From contig CAJUGG010000055.1 of the NCBI GenBank assembly GCA_910585995.1, forward strand, positions 1 to 21,962: a DNA stretch of 21,962 nucleotides, written 5' to 3'. Origin of the DNA: an uncultured Lachnospiraceae bacterium. Its GTDB lineage: Bacteria; Bacillota; Clostridia; Lachnospirales; Lachnospiraceae. Made by a program: the position numbers and the translations under genes. How positions within the stretch are numbered: the first letter of the stretch is position 1; each line of letters begins with the position of its first letter. This document shows positions 15,845-21,962 of this stretch, piece after piece. The notes under the pieces are model-generated. The model was not told where the DNA came from and ran no database searches. It was given only the letters and a program-made list of their open reading frames with translations.

Positions 15845-16507
15845 TTAAAATCTTAACTCTCTGATCGCCTGCAGCGTCTCACCATACGGTTTCCCTCTGC
15901 CAAATAATAACGTCGTCCCCAGCACAAAGCCTTTTACTCCCTTGGGGGCAAATTCTAAGATCTTATCGGCGCTGCATGCCCCATCCCAGTAGATCTCAAA
16001 ATCCATATCCTCCTTGATGGACAATAACTTGGTGATCTTTTTGCCTACATAGGGAAGATACATCTGTCCGGCATTGCCGGGATTGACAGACATCACCAAC
16101 ACCTTTTTCACAATCCGCAGCATCTCAATCACCGTCTCGACGGACGTCCCCGGATTGATCGCGATACCCGGAATCAAGCCGGCATTGATAATACTCTGCA
16201 GTGTGGTGGACGGATGGTATTCCGCCTCCGGATGGATATAGACCGTGTCCCCCTTGCGCAGACAGCCAAGAAACAGATTGATCCGGTTGTTGGGGTGCTC
16301 AATCATCAGATGCACGTCCAAAGGTTTTGAGGTCGCACCAGCAATATAGCGCATATCATTTAAAGACATGGCAAAATTAGGGACATAGCGGCCGTCCATA
16401 ATATCAATATGAAACGAGTCAATCCCGCCCTCTTCCAATTCCTTAACTTCCTTCTCCAGATTTCCATAGTTGGCACACATCATAGATGCCATTAAATCAA
16501 ATTCCAT
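15845..16507 (-). CDS. Ribulose-phosphate 3-epimerase-like protein
   Basis: A TIM-barrel epimerase of 220 residues. Rpe-type motifs are present: FHIDIMDGRYVPNFAMS (metal-binding His and catalytic Asp, about residues 33-49), DVHLMIEHP (metal His), and a second catalytic Asp in YWDGACS (about residue 174). The usual MxVNPGFGGQ loop reads MSVNPGNAGQ and the usual VDGGI reads WDGACS, so it is a divergent member and may act on another ketose phosphate such as allulose-6-phosphate. It lies 19 bases upstream of the TarI-like gene, so a role in setting the pentulose-5-phosphate isomer for the next two enzymes is likely. The nearest AGGAG is about 12 bases from the ATG, further than usual, so the exact start is a little uncertain. 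Confidence 0.82.
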   Translation of the reverse strand: MEFDLMASMMCANYGNLEKEVKELEEGGIDSFHIDIMDGRYVPNFAMSLNDMRYIAGATSKPLDVHLMIEHPNNRINLFLGCLRKGDTVYIHPEAEYHPSTTLQSIINAGLIPGIAINPGTSVETVIEMLRIVKKVLVMSVNPGNAGQMYLPYVGKKITKLLSIKEDMDFEIYWDGACSADKILEFAPKGVKGFVLGTTLLFGRGKPYGETLQAIRELRF

Positions 16508-16535
16508 AATAATAAAATTCTCCTATTTAAGTTCC

Positions 16536-16624
16536 GCATCTGCCACTCACAATGCCTCTTGGCTATAACGACGTTGAAACGCTTGGCGTTCCAACATCGT
16601 TATGGGCGTTGTTCGGGCAGATGC
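16536..16624. repeat. 89-bp imperfect palindrome between the DUF4422 and epimerase genes
   Basis: Outer arms GCATCTGCC (16536-16544) and GGCAGATGC (16616-16624) match perfectly. A middle pair (about 16549-16556 with 16605-16612) matches at 7 of 8, and an inner pair of 18 bases (16564-16581 with 16585-16602) at 16 of 18 around a 3-base loop. The two inner imperfections are G-U in minus-strand RNA; the middle one is G-U only in plus-strand RNA. It starts 4 bases past the DUF4422 stop. There is no T-run and no ORF. It resembles an ERIC/REP-like element in size and shape but shares no clear sequence with the repeat at 13943. Confidence 0.65.
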
Positions 16625-16628
16625 TGAT

Positions 16629-17714
16629 TTACACCAAAAACTGACATCCCGCATGAAGAATATTCAATTTCTCCCTGCGAAGCGTAAAGTATAATGTCTC
16701 CAATGTCTCTCCTACATAGCCCAGATAGCGGTCTGTCCGGTCTGCACCTTTGGGAACTGTGTGCGTCTCCACATATTCCAAAATGGGGAACAGCCAATCG
16801 CAGTATTCTCTTAAGACTTCTTTTCTGGCCAGGATGATGTTGTAGTTATAAAAGTATCTCTGGGTAAGTACAGAAGACATCCTTTTCGCATCCTCTGGCC
16901 AGATCTGACGGAGCGCTTCTTGTACCACAGCCCAGTCCTCATTTTTCAGGTATCGCTTATGGTGCATCTCAATATCCGGTTCATACGGCATAGGATACGG
17001 CAGCACCACATCCACTTCATTATCTGCCAGCCTTAAGAGATCATCTTCGGTAAGCTCCAACATCCTCCGATAATGAACCAGTCCATAGTATTCCTGCCTG
17101 CTGCAAACTGTGCAGGTACACAGGCGATTTTTCCAGATCCAGTAAAGGGCTGTCAATTCGGAATAATTTCCATTTTTTTCTGAAATATGTTCACCGTCAC
17201 AGTCTAAAAGATTCGCCACCCGCTCCTCACACAGCACAGCTCCCACCTGGATCGGCGTCACCCACTCCGGCATCTGATAACCACTTGATAACGGTTGATC
17301 CCGATAAAATTTTGCCATAAACAGATGAACATTGGCTCTGTGATAACCTACCGGAAGCGCCCGCAGGGGCATGTGATCTTTTTCACAAACTTCATGATAG
17401 CTTCTAAGCTCTGCCCATCTCTTAGACGTCAGACGGACATGACAAAAAAGCCCACAGGCATCCAAATCCCGCTCAATCTCTGCCATCACATTTTCAGGAG
17501 TAGCGATCAAGATCTCTGTGTTTTCCTTTTCTGCCTGAGACAATGTGCGGGCAAATGACGTAAGCTCCACAACAGGGATACCGGATAAGCAATCTAGATT
17601 GCCGTCTGAAGATGTCACTAAAAAGCAGCGGATAGTTCGGATGGGATATAGCTGATGTATCGCCTCATAAGCCCCAAGTGCGATCCCCTGGGCACCATAG
17701 ATAACCAGATCCAT
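16629..17714 (-). CDS. DUF4422 glycosyltransferase-like protein with N-terminal Rossmann-like domain
   Basis: At 361 residues from the ATG at 17714, which has AAGGAGG 9 bases upstream; an in-frame GTG/ATG-type extension to 17804 would run into the terminator hairpin. The N-terminal half starts MDLVIYGAQGIALGAYEAI, a glycine-rich Rossmann-like nucleotide-binding pattern. The C-terminal half (about 150-360) carries DUF4422 marks: GEHISEKNGNYSELTALYWIWKN, YYGLVHYRR, DVVLPYPM, YFYNYNIILARKEV and RYLGYVGETLETLY. DUF4422 proteins occur in capsule and exopolysaccharide loci and are thought to be glycosyltransferases. It is clearly related to, but more divergent than, the two copies at 18816-21091, and it has a Cys-rich insertion (LCTCTVC) before the HYRR motif. 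It leads the unit with the epimerase, cytidylyltransferase and dehydrogenase. Confidence 0.82.
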   Translation of the reverse strand: MDLVIYGAQGIALGAYEAIHQLYPIRTIRCFLVTSSDGNLDCLSGIPVVELTSFARTLSQAEKENTEILIATPENVMAEIERDLDACGLFCHVRLTSKRWAELRSYHEVCEKDHMPLRALPVGYHRANVHLFMAKFYRDQPLSSGYQMPEWVTPIQVGAVLCEERVANLLDCDGEHISEKNGNYSELTALYWIWKNRLCTCTVCSRQEYYGLVHYRRMLELTEDDLLRLADNEVDVVLPYPMPYEPDIEMHHKRYLKNEDWAVVQEALRQIWPEDAKRMSSVLTQRYFYNYNIILARKEVLREYCDWLFPILEYVETHTVPKGADRTDRYLGYVGETLETLYFTLRREKLNILHAGCQFLV

Positions 17715-17763
17715 GACAGGCTGCCTCCTTCTCTCTGAATAGTAAAATCGTTTGCAGATGCGC

Positions 17764-17819
17764 AAAAAAATCCTGATATCAATTCTTTGACAATTGTCTT
17801 TCATACTTGATATCAGGAT
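17764..17819 (-). terminator. Intrinsic terminator between the Rpn-like gene and the DUF4422 gene
   Basis: Read on the minus strand, 13-base arms (17819-17807 and 17782-17770) pair perfectly and are followed by a run of seven T (to 17764). The loop contains a further palindrome, GACAATTGTC (17788-17797). It lies about 50 bases before the DUF4422 start, so it either ends the Rpn/upstream transcript or acts as an attenuator for the polysaccharide genes downstream. Confidence 0.8.
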
Positions 17820-17821
17820 CT
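17785..17821 (+). repeat. Left inverted flank of the Rpn-like gene
   Basis: Reading inward on the plus strand, TTGACAATT, a four-base gap, TTCATACTTG, then ATATCAGGATCT. The same order of blocks (TTGACAATT, TCATACTTG, TATCAAGATCT) appears reading inward on the minus strand at 18791-18761. The left copy doubles as part of the terminator stem. No clear target-site duplication was found. Confidence 0.5.
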
Positions 17822-17856
17822 TTATCCATTATTTTATTGTCATTGCAGCAGCTACA

Positions 17857-17940
17857 CTATAAGTTCTTAGCAAACCGCTCGTAATATTCGATTGCCTCTT
17901 CTTTTGTTAGATGAAAATACTTTTGAAGCTTGTCTAAACT
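17857..17940 (-). pseudogene. Out-of-frame C-terminal tail of the Rpn-like gene
   Basis: Just past the stop at 17934, another frame reads SLDKLQKYFHLTKEEAIEYY then ERFAKNL and a stop at 17857. This is the kind of lysine/glutamate-rich tail that ends Rpn-family proteins. The frame stays open upstream through RGRIPKER, so a one-base indel, or a small deletion in the usual EEG-rich linker, near 17935-17960 would explain the split. Confidence 0.55.
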
Positions 17941-18746
17941 TCTCTCTTTGGGAATCCTTCCTCTAAAATGCTCATCCCCAGGCCAGTCACATGCGTTACC
18001 TCCTTCCATAGCTCTTCATTTTCCGAAAAATCAATGTACTCTTTCACCGCATCCAGAAAATCTTCTTTATGCGGTGACATCACGGTATCTAAAAAATGAA
18101 GCAGATCATACCATTCATCTTCTTTCTTCCCATTATACACCATATCGCCCAATTTGATAATTACCAATGTCATCAAATCATATTTTTCCTTTTTTATCTG
18201 ATGCTTGCAGCTATTGGTTGTATTGGTCATCTCGTAGATGGATACACTATACTGATCTCGCTTGGGAATGTCATCTTTGCAGATCCAGATGCTGTAACAC
18301 TTCTCCAACTGTCCATAATCCGTCGTGTCAGTAAGTAGTGACAACTGCGAGGACAGACGCCTGGCCAGATAATAGATTCCTCTCTTCTCCACAGGATAGC
18401 CCGGCTTATATCTCTTTTGTGGTTCAACGTCCATATGCAGACTGACGAGTACATTCTCTGTGGAGAGAAGGGGATTCTTTGCCCGAAAGGCCAGGTCAAA
18501 ATAGGATGCCTTCTCATTTAACTGTATGTATTCCGCATTGTCTCCTGAAACCTGTGTATTGGTCCTGCCAGAAGAGACTTCTGTCTCGGAGGTGATGGAA
18601 TCGGTCTCGATAAAACCCATCACTTCTTTTCTTGAATATCCTTTGTACTCTCTTACCACTTCCTGCAGGATGATCGTCAGCACTTCTTTGTTGCGTAAGA
18701 TCAGCTTACATATTTTTGTCAAGATAAAACTATGCTTATTAATCAT
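17934..18746 (-). CDS. Rpn family PD-(D/E)XK nuclease / putative transposase, probably frameshifted
   Basis: Rpn proteins (YhgA-like) are nucleases reported to promote recombination. The 270 residues contain the core: SYFDLAFRAKNP (Asp of the active site), VLVSLHMDVEPQKRY (E-x-Q in place of the usual INVEAQ), then GYPVEKRGIYYLARRLSSQL, YSIWIC and YDLMTLVIIKLGD. These are standard for the clostridial branch. The N-terminus lacks the common start region, and no Shine-Dalgarno sequence precedes the ATG at 18746, so the 5' end may be degraded. The C-terminal tail is in another frame (17857-17940). It sits within a polysaccharide gene run to which it has no metabolic link, and is flanked by inverted repeats, which suggests insertion as a mobile unit. 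Confidence 0.75.
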   Translation of the reverse strand: MINKHSFILTKICKLILRNKEVLTIILQEVVREYKGYSRKEVMGFIETDSITSETEVSSGRTNTQVSGDNAEYIQLNEKASYFDLAFRAKNPLLSTENVLVSLHMDVEPQKRYKPGYPVEKRGIYYLARRLSSQLSLLTDTTDYGQLEKCYSIWICKDDIPKRDQYSVSIYEMTNTTNSCKHQIKKEKYDLMTLVIIKLGDMVYNGKKEDEWYDLLHFLDTVMSPHKEDFLDAVKEYIDFSENEELWKEVTHVTGLGMSILEEGFPKREV

Positions 18747-18760
18747 TTATTATTTTATTT

Positions 18761-18791
18761 AGATCTTGATACAAGTATGAAATTGTCAAGG
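18761..18791 (-). repeat. Right inverted flank of the Rpn-like gene
   Basis: On the minus strand it reads CCTTGACAATT, TCATACTTG, TATCAAGATCT, matching the blocks of 17785-17821 in opposite orientation with one 3-4-base gap and a few changes. It lies 14 bases before the Rpn ATG and 24 bases past the DUF4422 stop at 18816. The TTGACA could also be a -35 box, but no -10 is seen at the right distance. Confidence 0.5.
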
Positions 18792-18815
18792 TACAAAGTT
18801 AAAACTTATTTCTTA

Positions 18816-19949
18816 TTAACTCTCTATAAAATGCTTTTTCGCATGAACGATCTTATATTCTTTTTCGTGATGCTTCATATAAATCGTCAGCAGACGTTCT
18901 GCCAAAAATCCTATGTATCTGTTTTGGTATGCATTATCCTTTTTTTCACAATGTGTCTCACAGTATTGCAGGATCGGAAAGAGCCAGCTGCAATAGTCGT
19001 CAAAGATTGGTTTGCGGGCGATCAGCATGTTGTAGGCGTAATAAAAATTTCCATTTTGAAGCTCTATAGCTTCCGCCATATAAGCCGGACATAGGATACG
19101 TATCGCTTCCAGCATACAGTCCCAGTCTGCCTCCACATGATCATGCCGATAGACTTCCCGCACACTGGGAAAATTCAAGATCGGAAGTGTCAGGACTACA
19201 TCAATATCAGAACCTGCCAAACGCTTTATTCTCTCTTGATCCAATTCAAAATGTCTCCGATAATGGCAGATCCCCACATAATCTGCATCATCATTTTTCC
19301 AGATCCAATATAGAGCAGTCAATTCACAATACTCTCTGTTCTTATGGGAAATATGTTCTCCTGTGTTATCCTGCACCTCACAGATCCTCTGCTCTGTCAA
19401 AGCTGCCCCTGCCTGTATCGGAATCTCCCAGGAAAACCTTGATAACTCCTCCGACAAAGACTTGTCCATATGAGATCTAACGGTGTAGATATGGATTTTA
19501 TTTTCACGAAACCTATGACCATCTGATCCTTTATTAAGTTCCTCTTCCAGGGTCAGATAAGGCAGCTTTTGCGCAAGCCGGTTCTCTCTGTAAGTATTTC
19601 CCTGTATCAGACTCCACAGGTCACTCTCAAATGTCATAGGAATGATATTCTGGTATCCATGTTGTTTCAAAGCCTTTTGAATCGAGGGCAGATGTTTTCC
19701 CATCGTAGCCACAAAGATCGTTGTATCTTTATCAATCACACCCTGCGCAGACGAGAAATCATATACAGGTATCCCCATCACCTGATCTGGCTGATCTCTT
19801 TTTTCAGATACCAGGAAACCATCAATCAGTAAGCGGTAAGGTTTTCCAAGCAGACAGTTGGCAGCTTCAAAAGCCACAAGACCTGTGCCAAAGAGAATCC
19901 GCTGGCGGCTTCTTATTAATATTTCATACACATCATTCGCATAATACAT
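18816..19949 (-). CDS. DUF4422 glycosyltransferase-like protein with N-terminal Rossmann-like domain (tandem copy B)
   Basis: The N-terminal domain (about 1-130) begins with a glycine-rich nucleotide-binding turn, ILFGTGLVAFEAANCL, and has a beta strand ending VATMGKH. The DUF4422 domain (about 155-377) carries GEHISHKNREYCELTALYWI, YVGICHYRRHFELD, IDVVLTLPI, FYYAYNMLIARKPI and RYIGFLAERLL. It is a likely glycosyltransferase acting in surface glycan assembly. I chose ATG 19949 (377 residues) because the neighbouring paralogue is also 377 residues and starts with the same MYY. A TTG at 19961 overlaps the upstream stop but is too close to GGAGG. Its start lies 8 bases from the paralogue stop, so translation is likely coupled. 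It appears to be a recent tandem duplicate, around 60% identical to the copy at 19958 by eye. Confidence 0.83.
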   Translation of the reverse strand: MYYANDVYEILIRSRQRILFGTGLVAFEAANCLLGKPYRLLIDGFLVSEKRDQPDQVMGIPVYDFSSAQGVIDKDTTIFVATMGKHLPSIQKALKQHGYQNIIPMTFESDLWSLIQGNTYRENRLAQKLPYLTLEEELNKGSDGHRFRENKIHIYTVRSHMDKSLSEELSRFSWEIPIQAGAALTEQRICEVQDNTGEHISHKNREYCELTALYWIWKNDDADYVGICHYRRHFELDQERIKRLAGSDIDVVLTLPILNFPSVREVYRHDHVEADWDCMLEAIRILCPAYMAEAIELQNGNFYYAYNMLIARKPIFDDYCSWLFPILQYCETHCEKKDNAYQNRYIGFLAERLLTIYMKHHEKEYKIVHAKKHFIES

Positions 19950-19957
19950 CGCCCTTT

Positions 19958-21091
19958 TCAATCCTCCACAAAATGTTTTCTGGCATGGACTATCTTGTAA
20001 TCTTTTTCATGACGCAAAAAATATACTGACATCAGATGCTCTGCCAAAAAGCCAATATAACGGCTCTGGTAGACTGCTTCATGTTCTCCACAATGTCTCT
20101 CACAATAAAAAAGCAGGGGGAACAACCATTGACAATAAGACTCCAGAATCGGTCTTTTCATAATAAACATATTGTAGGCATAATAAAACTGTCCCTTTTC
20201 CAACTCGCGAACCGCCTCCAGATAATCTGGAGTTAATATCGCAACAGCCTCTCGCATAACGTTCCAATCATCCTCCACATGATCCCTCCAATACACAGAA
20301 CGTACATCAGGAACATCCAGAATAGGTATCGTAAGAACCACATCAATATCAGAGACTGACAATGCCCTCAGCATCTTCTCATTCAGTTCAAAATGTCTCC
20401 GATAATGCCCAAGCCCCACATAATCCGACCGATCATTTTTCCAGATCCAATATAGAGCAGTCAGCTCGCAGTATTGTCGATTTTTATCAGAAATATTGTC
20501 TCCAGTATCATCACAAATCTCACAGATCCTCTGATCTGTCAGTGCAGCTCCCACCTGAATAGGCGTCTCCCAAAAATATCGGGACAGATCTTCCGTTAAC
20601 TCTCTGTCCACATGACACTTTGCTGTGTAGATACATACAGAAGACGGAAACTCTAATGCAGATTTCTCATACTTTTCAAGTTCCTCTTCCAATGTCCGAT
20701 ATAACTTCCCTTTCTGCAGACAACACGCACGATAATAATTTCCTCTTAATAAGCACCATAGATCCCCTTCATAAGTCACAGGAATCAGTTGGAAATATCC
20801 ATGTTGATGCAGGCTATCGATCATAGATACAAGACCTTTTCCCACAGAAGCAATCAAAATCGTCGTCTCTTTTGACAGCAGTCTGTCAGCCATAGAAAAA
20901 TCTATCACCGGAATCCCTGCTATATGAGACGGATTCTCTCTCAGGTCAGATACCAGACAGCACTGAATATCTAATTGATAAGGCCTGTCCTTCAAGCAGC
21001 TGACTACTGCCTCAGCCATGATGCCAGCGCCAAAGACTGCAAGATACGGAACGGAAATTAATCTTTTGATAATGTCATCTATATAATACAT
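19958..21091 (-). CDS. DUF4422 glycosyltransferase-like protein with N-terminal Rossmann-like domain (tandem copy A)
   Basis: At 377 residues it has the same two-part layout as the next gene: a Rossmann-like start (LAVFGAGIMAEAVVSCL) with a second strand LIASVGKG, then DUF4422 from about residue 155 (GDNISDKNRQYCELTALYWI, YVGLGHYRRHFELN, IDVVLTIPI, FYYAYNMFIMKRPI, RYIGFLAEHLM). The predicted role is glycosyl transfer during surface polysaccharide synthesis; the N-terminal domain might bind a nucleotide-sugar or another nucleotide. The gene follows the GT4 glycosyltransferase by 12 bases in the same direction. The ribosome binding site (AGAAG) is weak, consistent with coupling to the gene before it. 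No membrane segments are visible, so it is cytoplasmic or peripheral. Confidence 0.83.
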   Translation of the reverse strand: MYYIDDIIKRLISVPYLAVFGAGIMAEAVVSCLKDRPYQLDIQCCLVSDLRENPSHIAGIPVIDFSMADRLLSKETTILIASVGKGLVSMIDSLHQHGYFQLIPVTYEGDLWCLLRGNYYRACCLQKGKLYRTLEEELEKYEKSALEFPSSVCIYTAKCHVDRELTEDLSRYFWETPIQVGAALTDQRICEICDDTGDNISDKNRQYCELTALYWIWKNDRSDYVGLGHYRRHFELNEKMLRALSVSDIDVVLTIPILDVPDVRSVYWRDHVEDDWNVMREAVAILTPDYLEAVRELEKGQFYYAYNMFIMKRPILESYCQWLFPLLFYCERHCGEHEAVYQSRYIGFLAEHLMSVYFLRHEKDYKIVHARKHFVED

Positions 21092-21103
21092 ATGATCTTC
21101 TGC

Positions 21104-21962
21104 TCACAACTTTCTCTTCAAAACTTCTTCATAAACATCTACAATCTGTTGTAAATTTCTCTCTTTTGTATAAGTCCGATGTGCATGTTCCTGACCCAGC
21201 CTGGCCATTGTTCTGGATAAATTCGGATTTTTAATCGCCATAACGACCTTATCCGCCAGAGATTCAGGATCTCCAGCTTTATAAAGATATCCATTCTCGC
21301 CATCCCGAATCAACTCCGCAGTTCCTCCCGCATCTACGCCGATCACAAGACAACCCGACAATAATGATTCTATGGTCACTCTCCCATATGCTTCTTTCCT
21401 TCCACATACAAAGGAAAGATCTGCCTGCTCATAAAGTTCATAGACGTTACTGCTTGCTCCATAAAAGGAAACATTTTCTTCCAGATCACCTTCTTGAATC
21501 AGTTCCTTTAGCTCACCGATGTACTCATTTTCTCCCTTTCCCACTAACAGCAGATGAAAATCTATCTTCTCTTTCGCTTTCAAAATCGCGCAAGCACGAA
21601 GCATTTCTTTTTGTTCTTTATGTTCTGCAAGCACACCTACCATAATCATCCGCACAATCTTCTCATTTAGGATTTCTCTATTTGAACAATCATCTTTCTC
21701 CACCGCATCATACACCGTACAGATCTGCCCCTCTTTTTCAAAGGGAATCAACCCTTTTATATAATTGGATACGGCAATCACTTTATTTGCTCGTTGCAGC
21801 AATTTTAATGCCAGCGGATATAAAAAAATCCGAAAACCAAGATTTTCCATATTTTCCCGCAGATGCCATACAAAAGGAATCCCACAATCCCTTGCAGCAA
21901 CTGCTCCTATATAAGTAAATGTGGTATTACAATGTACTAAATCAACCCGATTCGTTTGGAGC
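21104..21962 (-). CDS. Glycosyltransferase family 4, 5' end cut by the window
   Basis: The reading frame is open to the window edge (about 286 residues visible), and residues upstream of the internal Met at 21850 read DLVHCNTTFTYIGAVAARDCGIPFVWHLRE, normal GT-B N-domain sequence, so the true start lies outside. The C-terminal domain has the GT4 pattern: IAVSNYIKGLI, the donor-binding VGVLAEHKEQKEM and LLLVGKGENEYIGEL, VSFYGASSNVYELYEQADLSF, and the E-x7-E-like ERK-less variant GRKEAYGRVTIESLLSGC followed by DAGGTAELIRDGENGYL. It would transfer a sugar from a nucleotide donor to a growing surface glycan or lipid-linked acceptor. It is the first visible gene of the polysaccharide run; the sugar specificity is unknown. 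Confidence 0.9.
   Translation of the reverse strand, partial: LQTNRVDLVHCNTTFTYIGAVAARDCGIPFVWHLRENMENLGFRIFLYPLALKLLQRANKVIAVSNYIKGLIPFEKEGQICTVYDAVEKDDCSNREILNEKIVRMIMVGVLAEHKEQKEMLRACAILKAKEKIDFHLLLVGKGENEYIGELKELIQEGDLEENVSFYGASSNVYELYEQADLSFVCGRKEAYGRVTIESLLSGCLVIGVDAGGTAELIRDGENGYLYKAGDPESLADKVVMAIKNPNLSRTMARLGQEHAHRTYTKERNLQQIVDVYEEVLKRKL

Noticed and set aside
18761..18791. Promoter for the Rpn-like gene using TTGACA at 18789-18784
   Set aside because: No acceptable -10 box at 16-18 bases; the hexamer is better explained as part of the inverted flank.
17740..18815. Target-site duplication around the Rpn unit
   Set aside because: No matching direct repeats of 2-10 bases were convincing outside the inverted flanks.
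1..21962. CRISPR arrays, tRNA or rRNA genes, phage genes, classical insertion sequences with DDE transposases
   Set aside because: No regular short direct repeats, cloverleaf or rRNA signatures, or phage/transposase domains were seen.

Overview
This window reads as chromosomal DNA from a spore-forming, moderate-GC Clostridia, most likely a Lachnospiraceae-type gut anaerobe. The organism call is an inference. It rests on spoIVA (endospore coat ATPase), a Csp-like subtilisin protease, a chemotaxis receptor, a citrate synthase of the (Re)/isopropylmalate-synthase fold, and an Rpn/PD-(D/E)XK 'putative transposase' gene of a type common in that family. Most genes lie on the minus strand. Only the protease and the chemoreceptor are on the plus strand.

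Region 1 (1-5061, minus strand) is an operon-like run: (Re)-citrate-synthase-like enzyme, GntR/FCD regulator, NADP isocitrate dehydrogenase, then spoIVA. A strong sigma-A promoter and a perfect 12-bp palindrome of GntR-operator type sit in front of the citrate synthase. spoIVA has its own candidate sigma-E promoter inside a hairpin that covers its ribosome binding site. Region 2 (5132-8894, plus strand) holds the S8 protease and the methyl-accepting chemotaxis protein. It ends at a 21-bp-arm hairpin shared with the convergent next unit. Region 3 (8968-13898, minus strand) is pyruvate carboxylase followed by an amidohydrolase/deaminase. Pyruvate carboxylase, the citrate synthase and isocitrate dehydrogenase together describe the oxidative half-TCA route from pyruvate to 2-oxoglutarate and glutamate. 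Aconitase is not in the window.

Region 4 (14072-21962, minus strand) looks like a cell-surface polysaccharide or teichoic-acid-like locus. It holds a GT4 glycosyltransferase (cut by the window edge), two closely related Rossmann-DUF4422 proteins in tandem, an Rpn-like gene flanked by inverted repeats, a third and more divergent DUF4422 protein, then a ribulose-phosphate-3-epimerase-like protein, an IspD/TarI-like cytidylyltransferase and a GatD/TarJ-like zinc dehydrogenase. The last three would suit synthesis of a CDP-activated pentitol (CDP-ribitol, or a xylitol/arabinitol variant).

The most unusual non-coding signals are as follows. A palindromic repeat family has one copy just 3' of spoIVA and one just 3' of the tarJ-like gene; they share a 35-nt core with a single difference. 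Several other large hairpins lie between genes, and most of their imperfect pairs become G-U wobbles only in the minus-strand transcript, suggesting selection as RNA. The Rpn gene is bounded by inverted copies of a roughly 30-bp sequence and appears to have lost its C-terminal tail by frameshift. No spacer in the window exceeds 300 bases.
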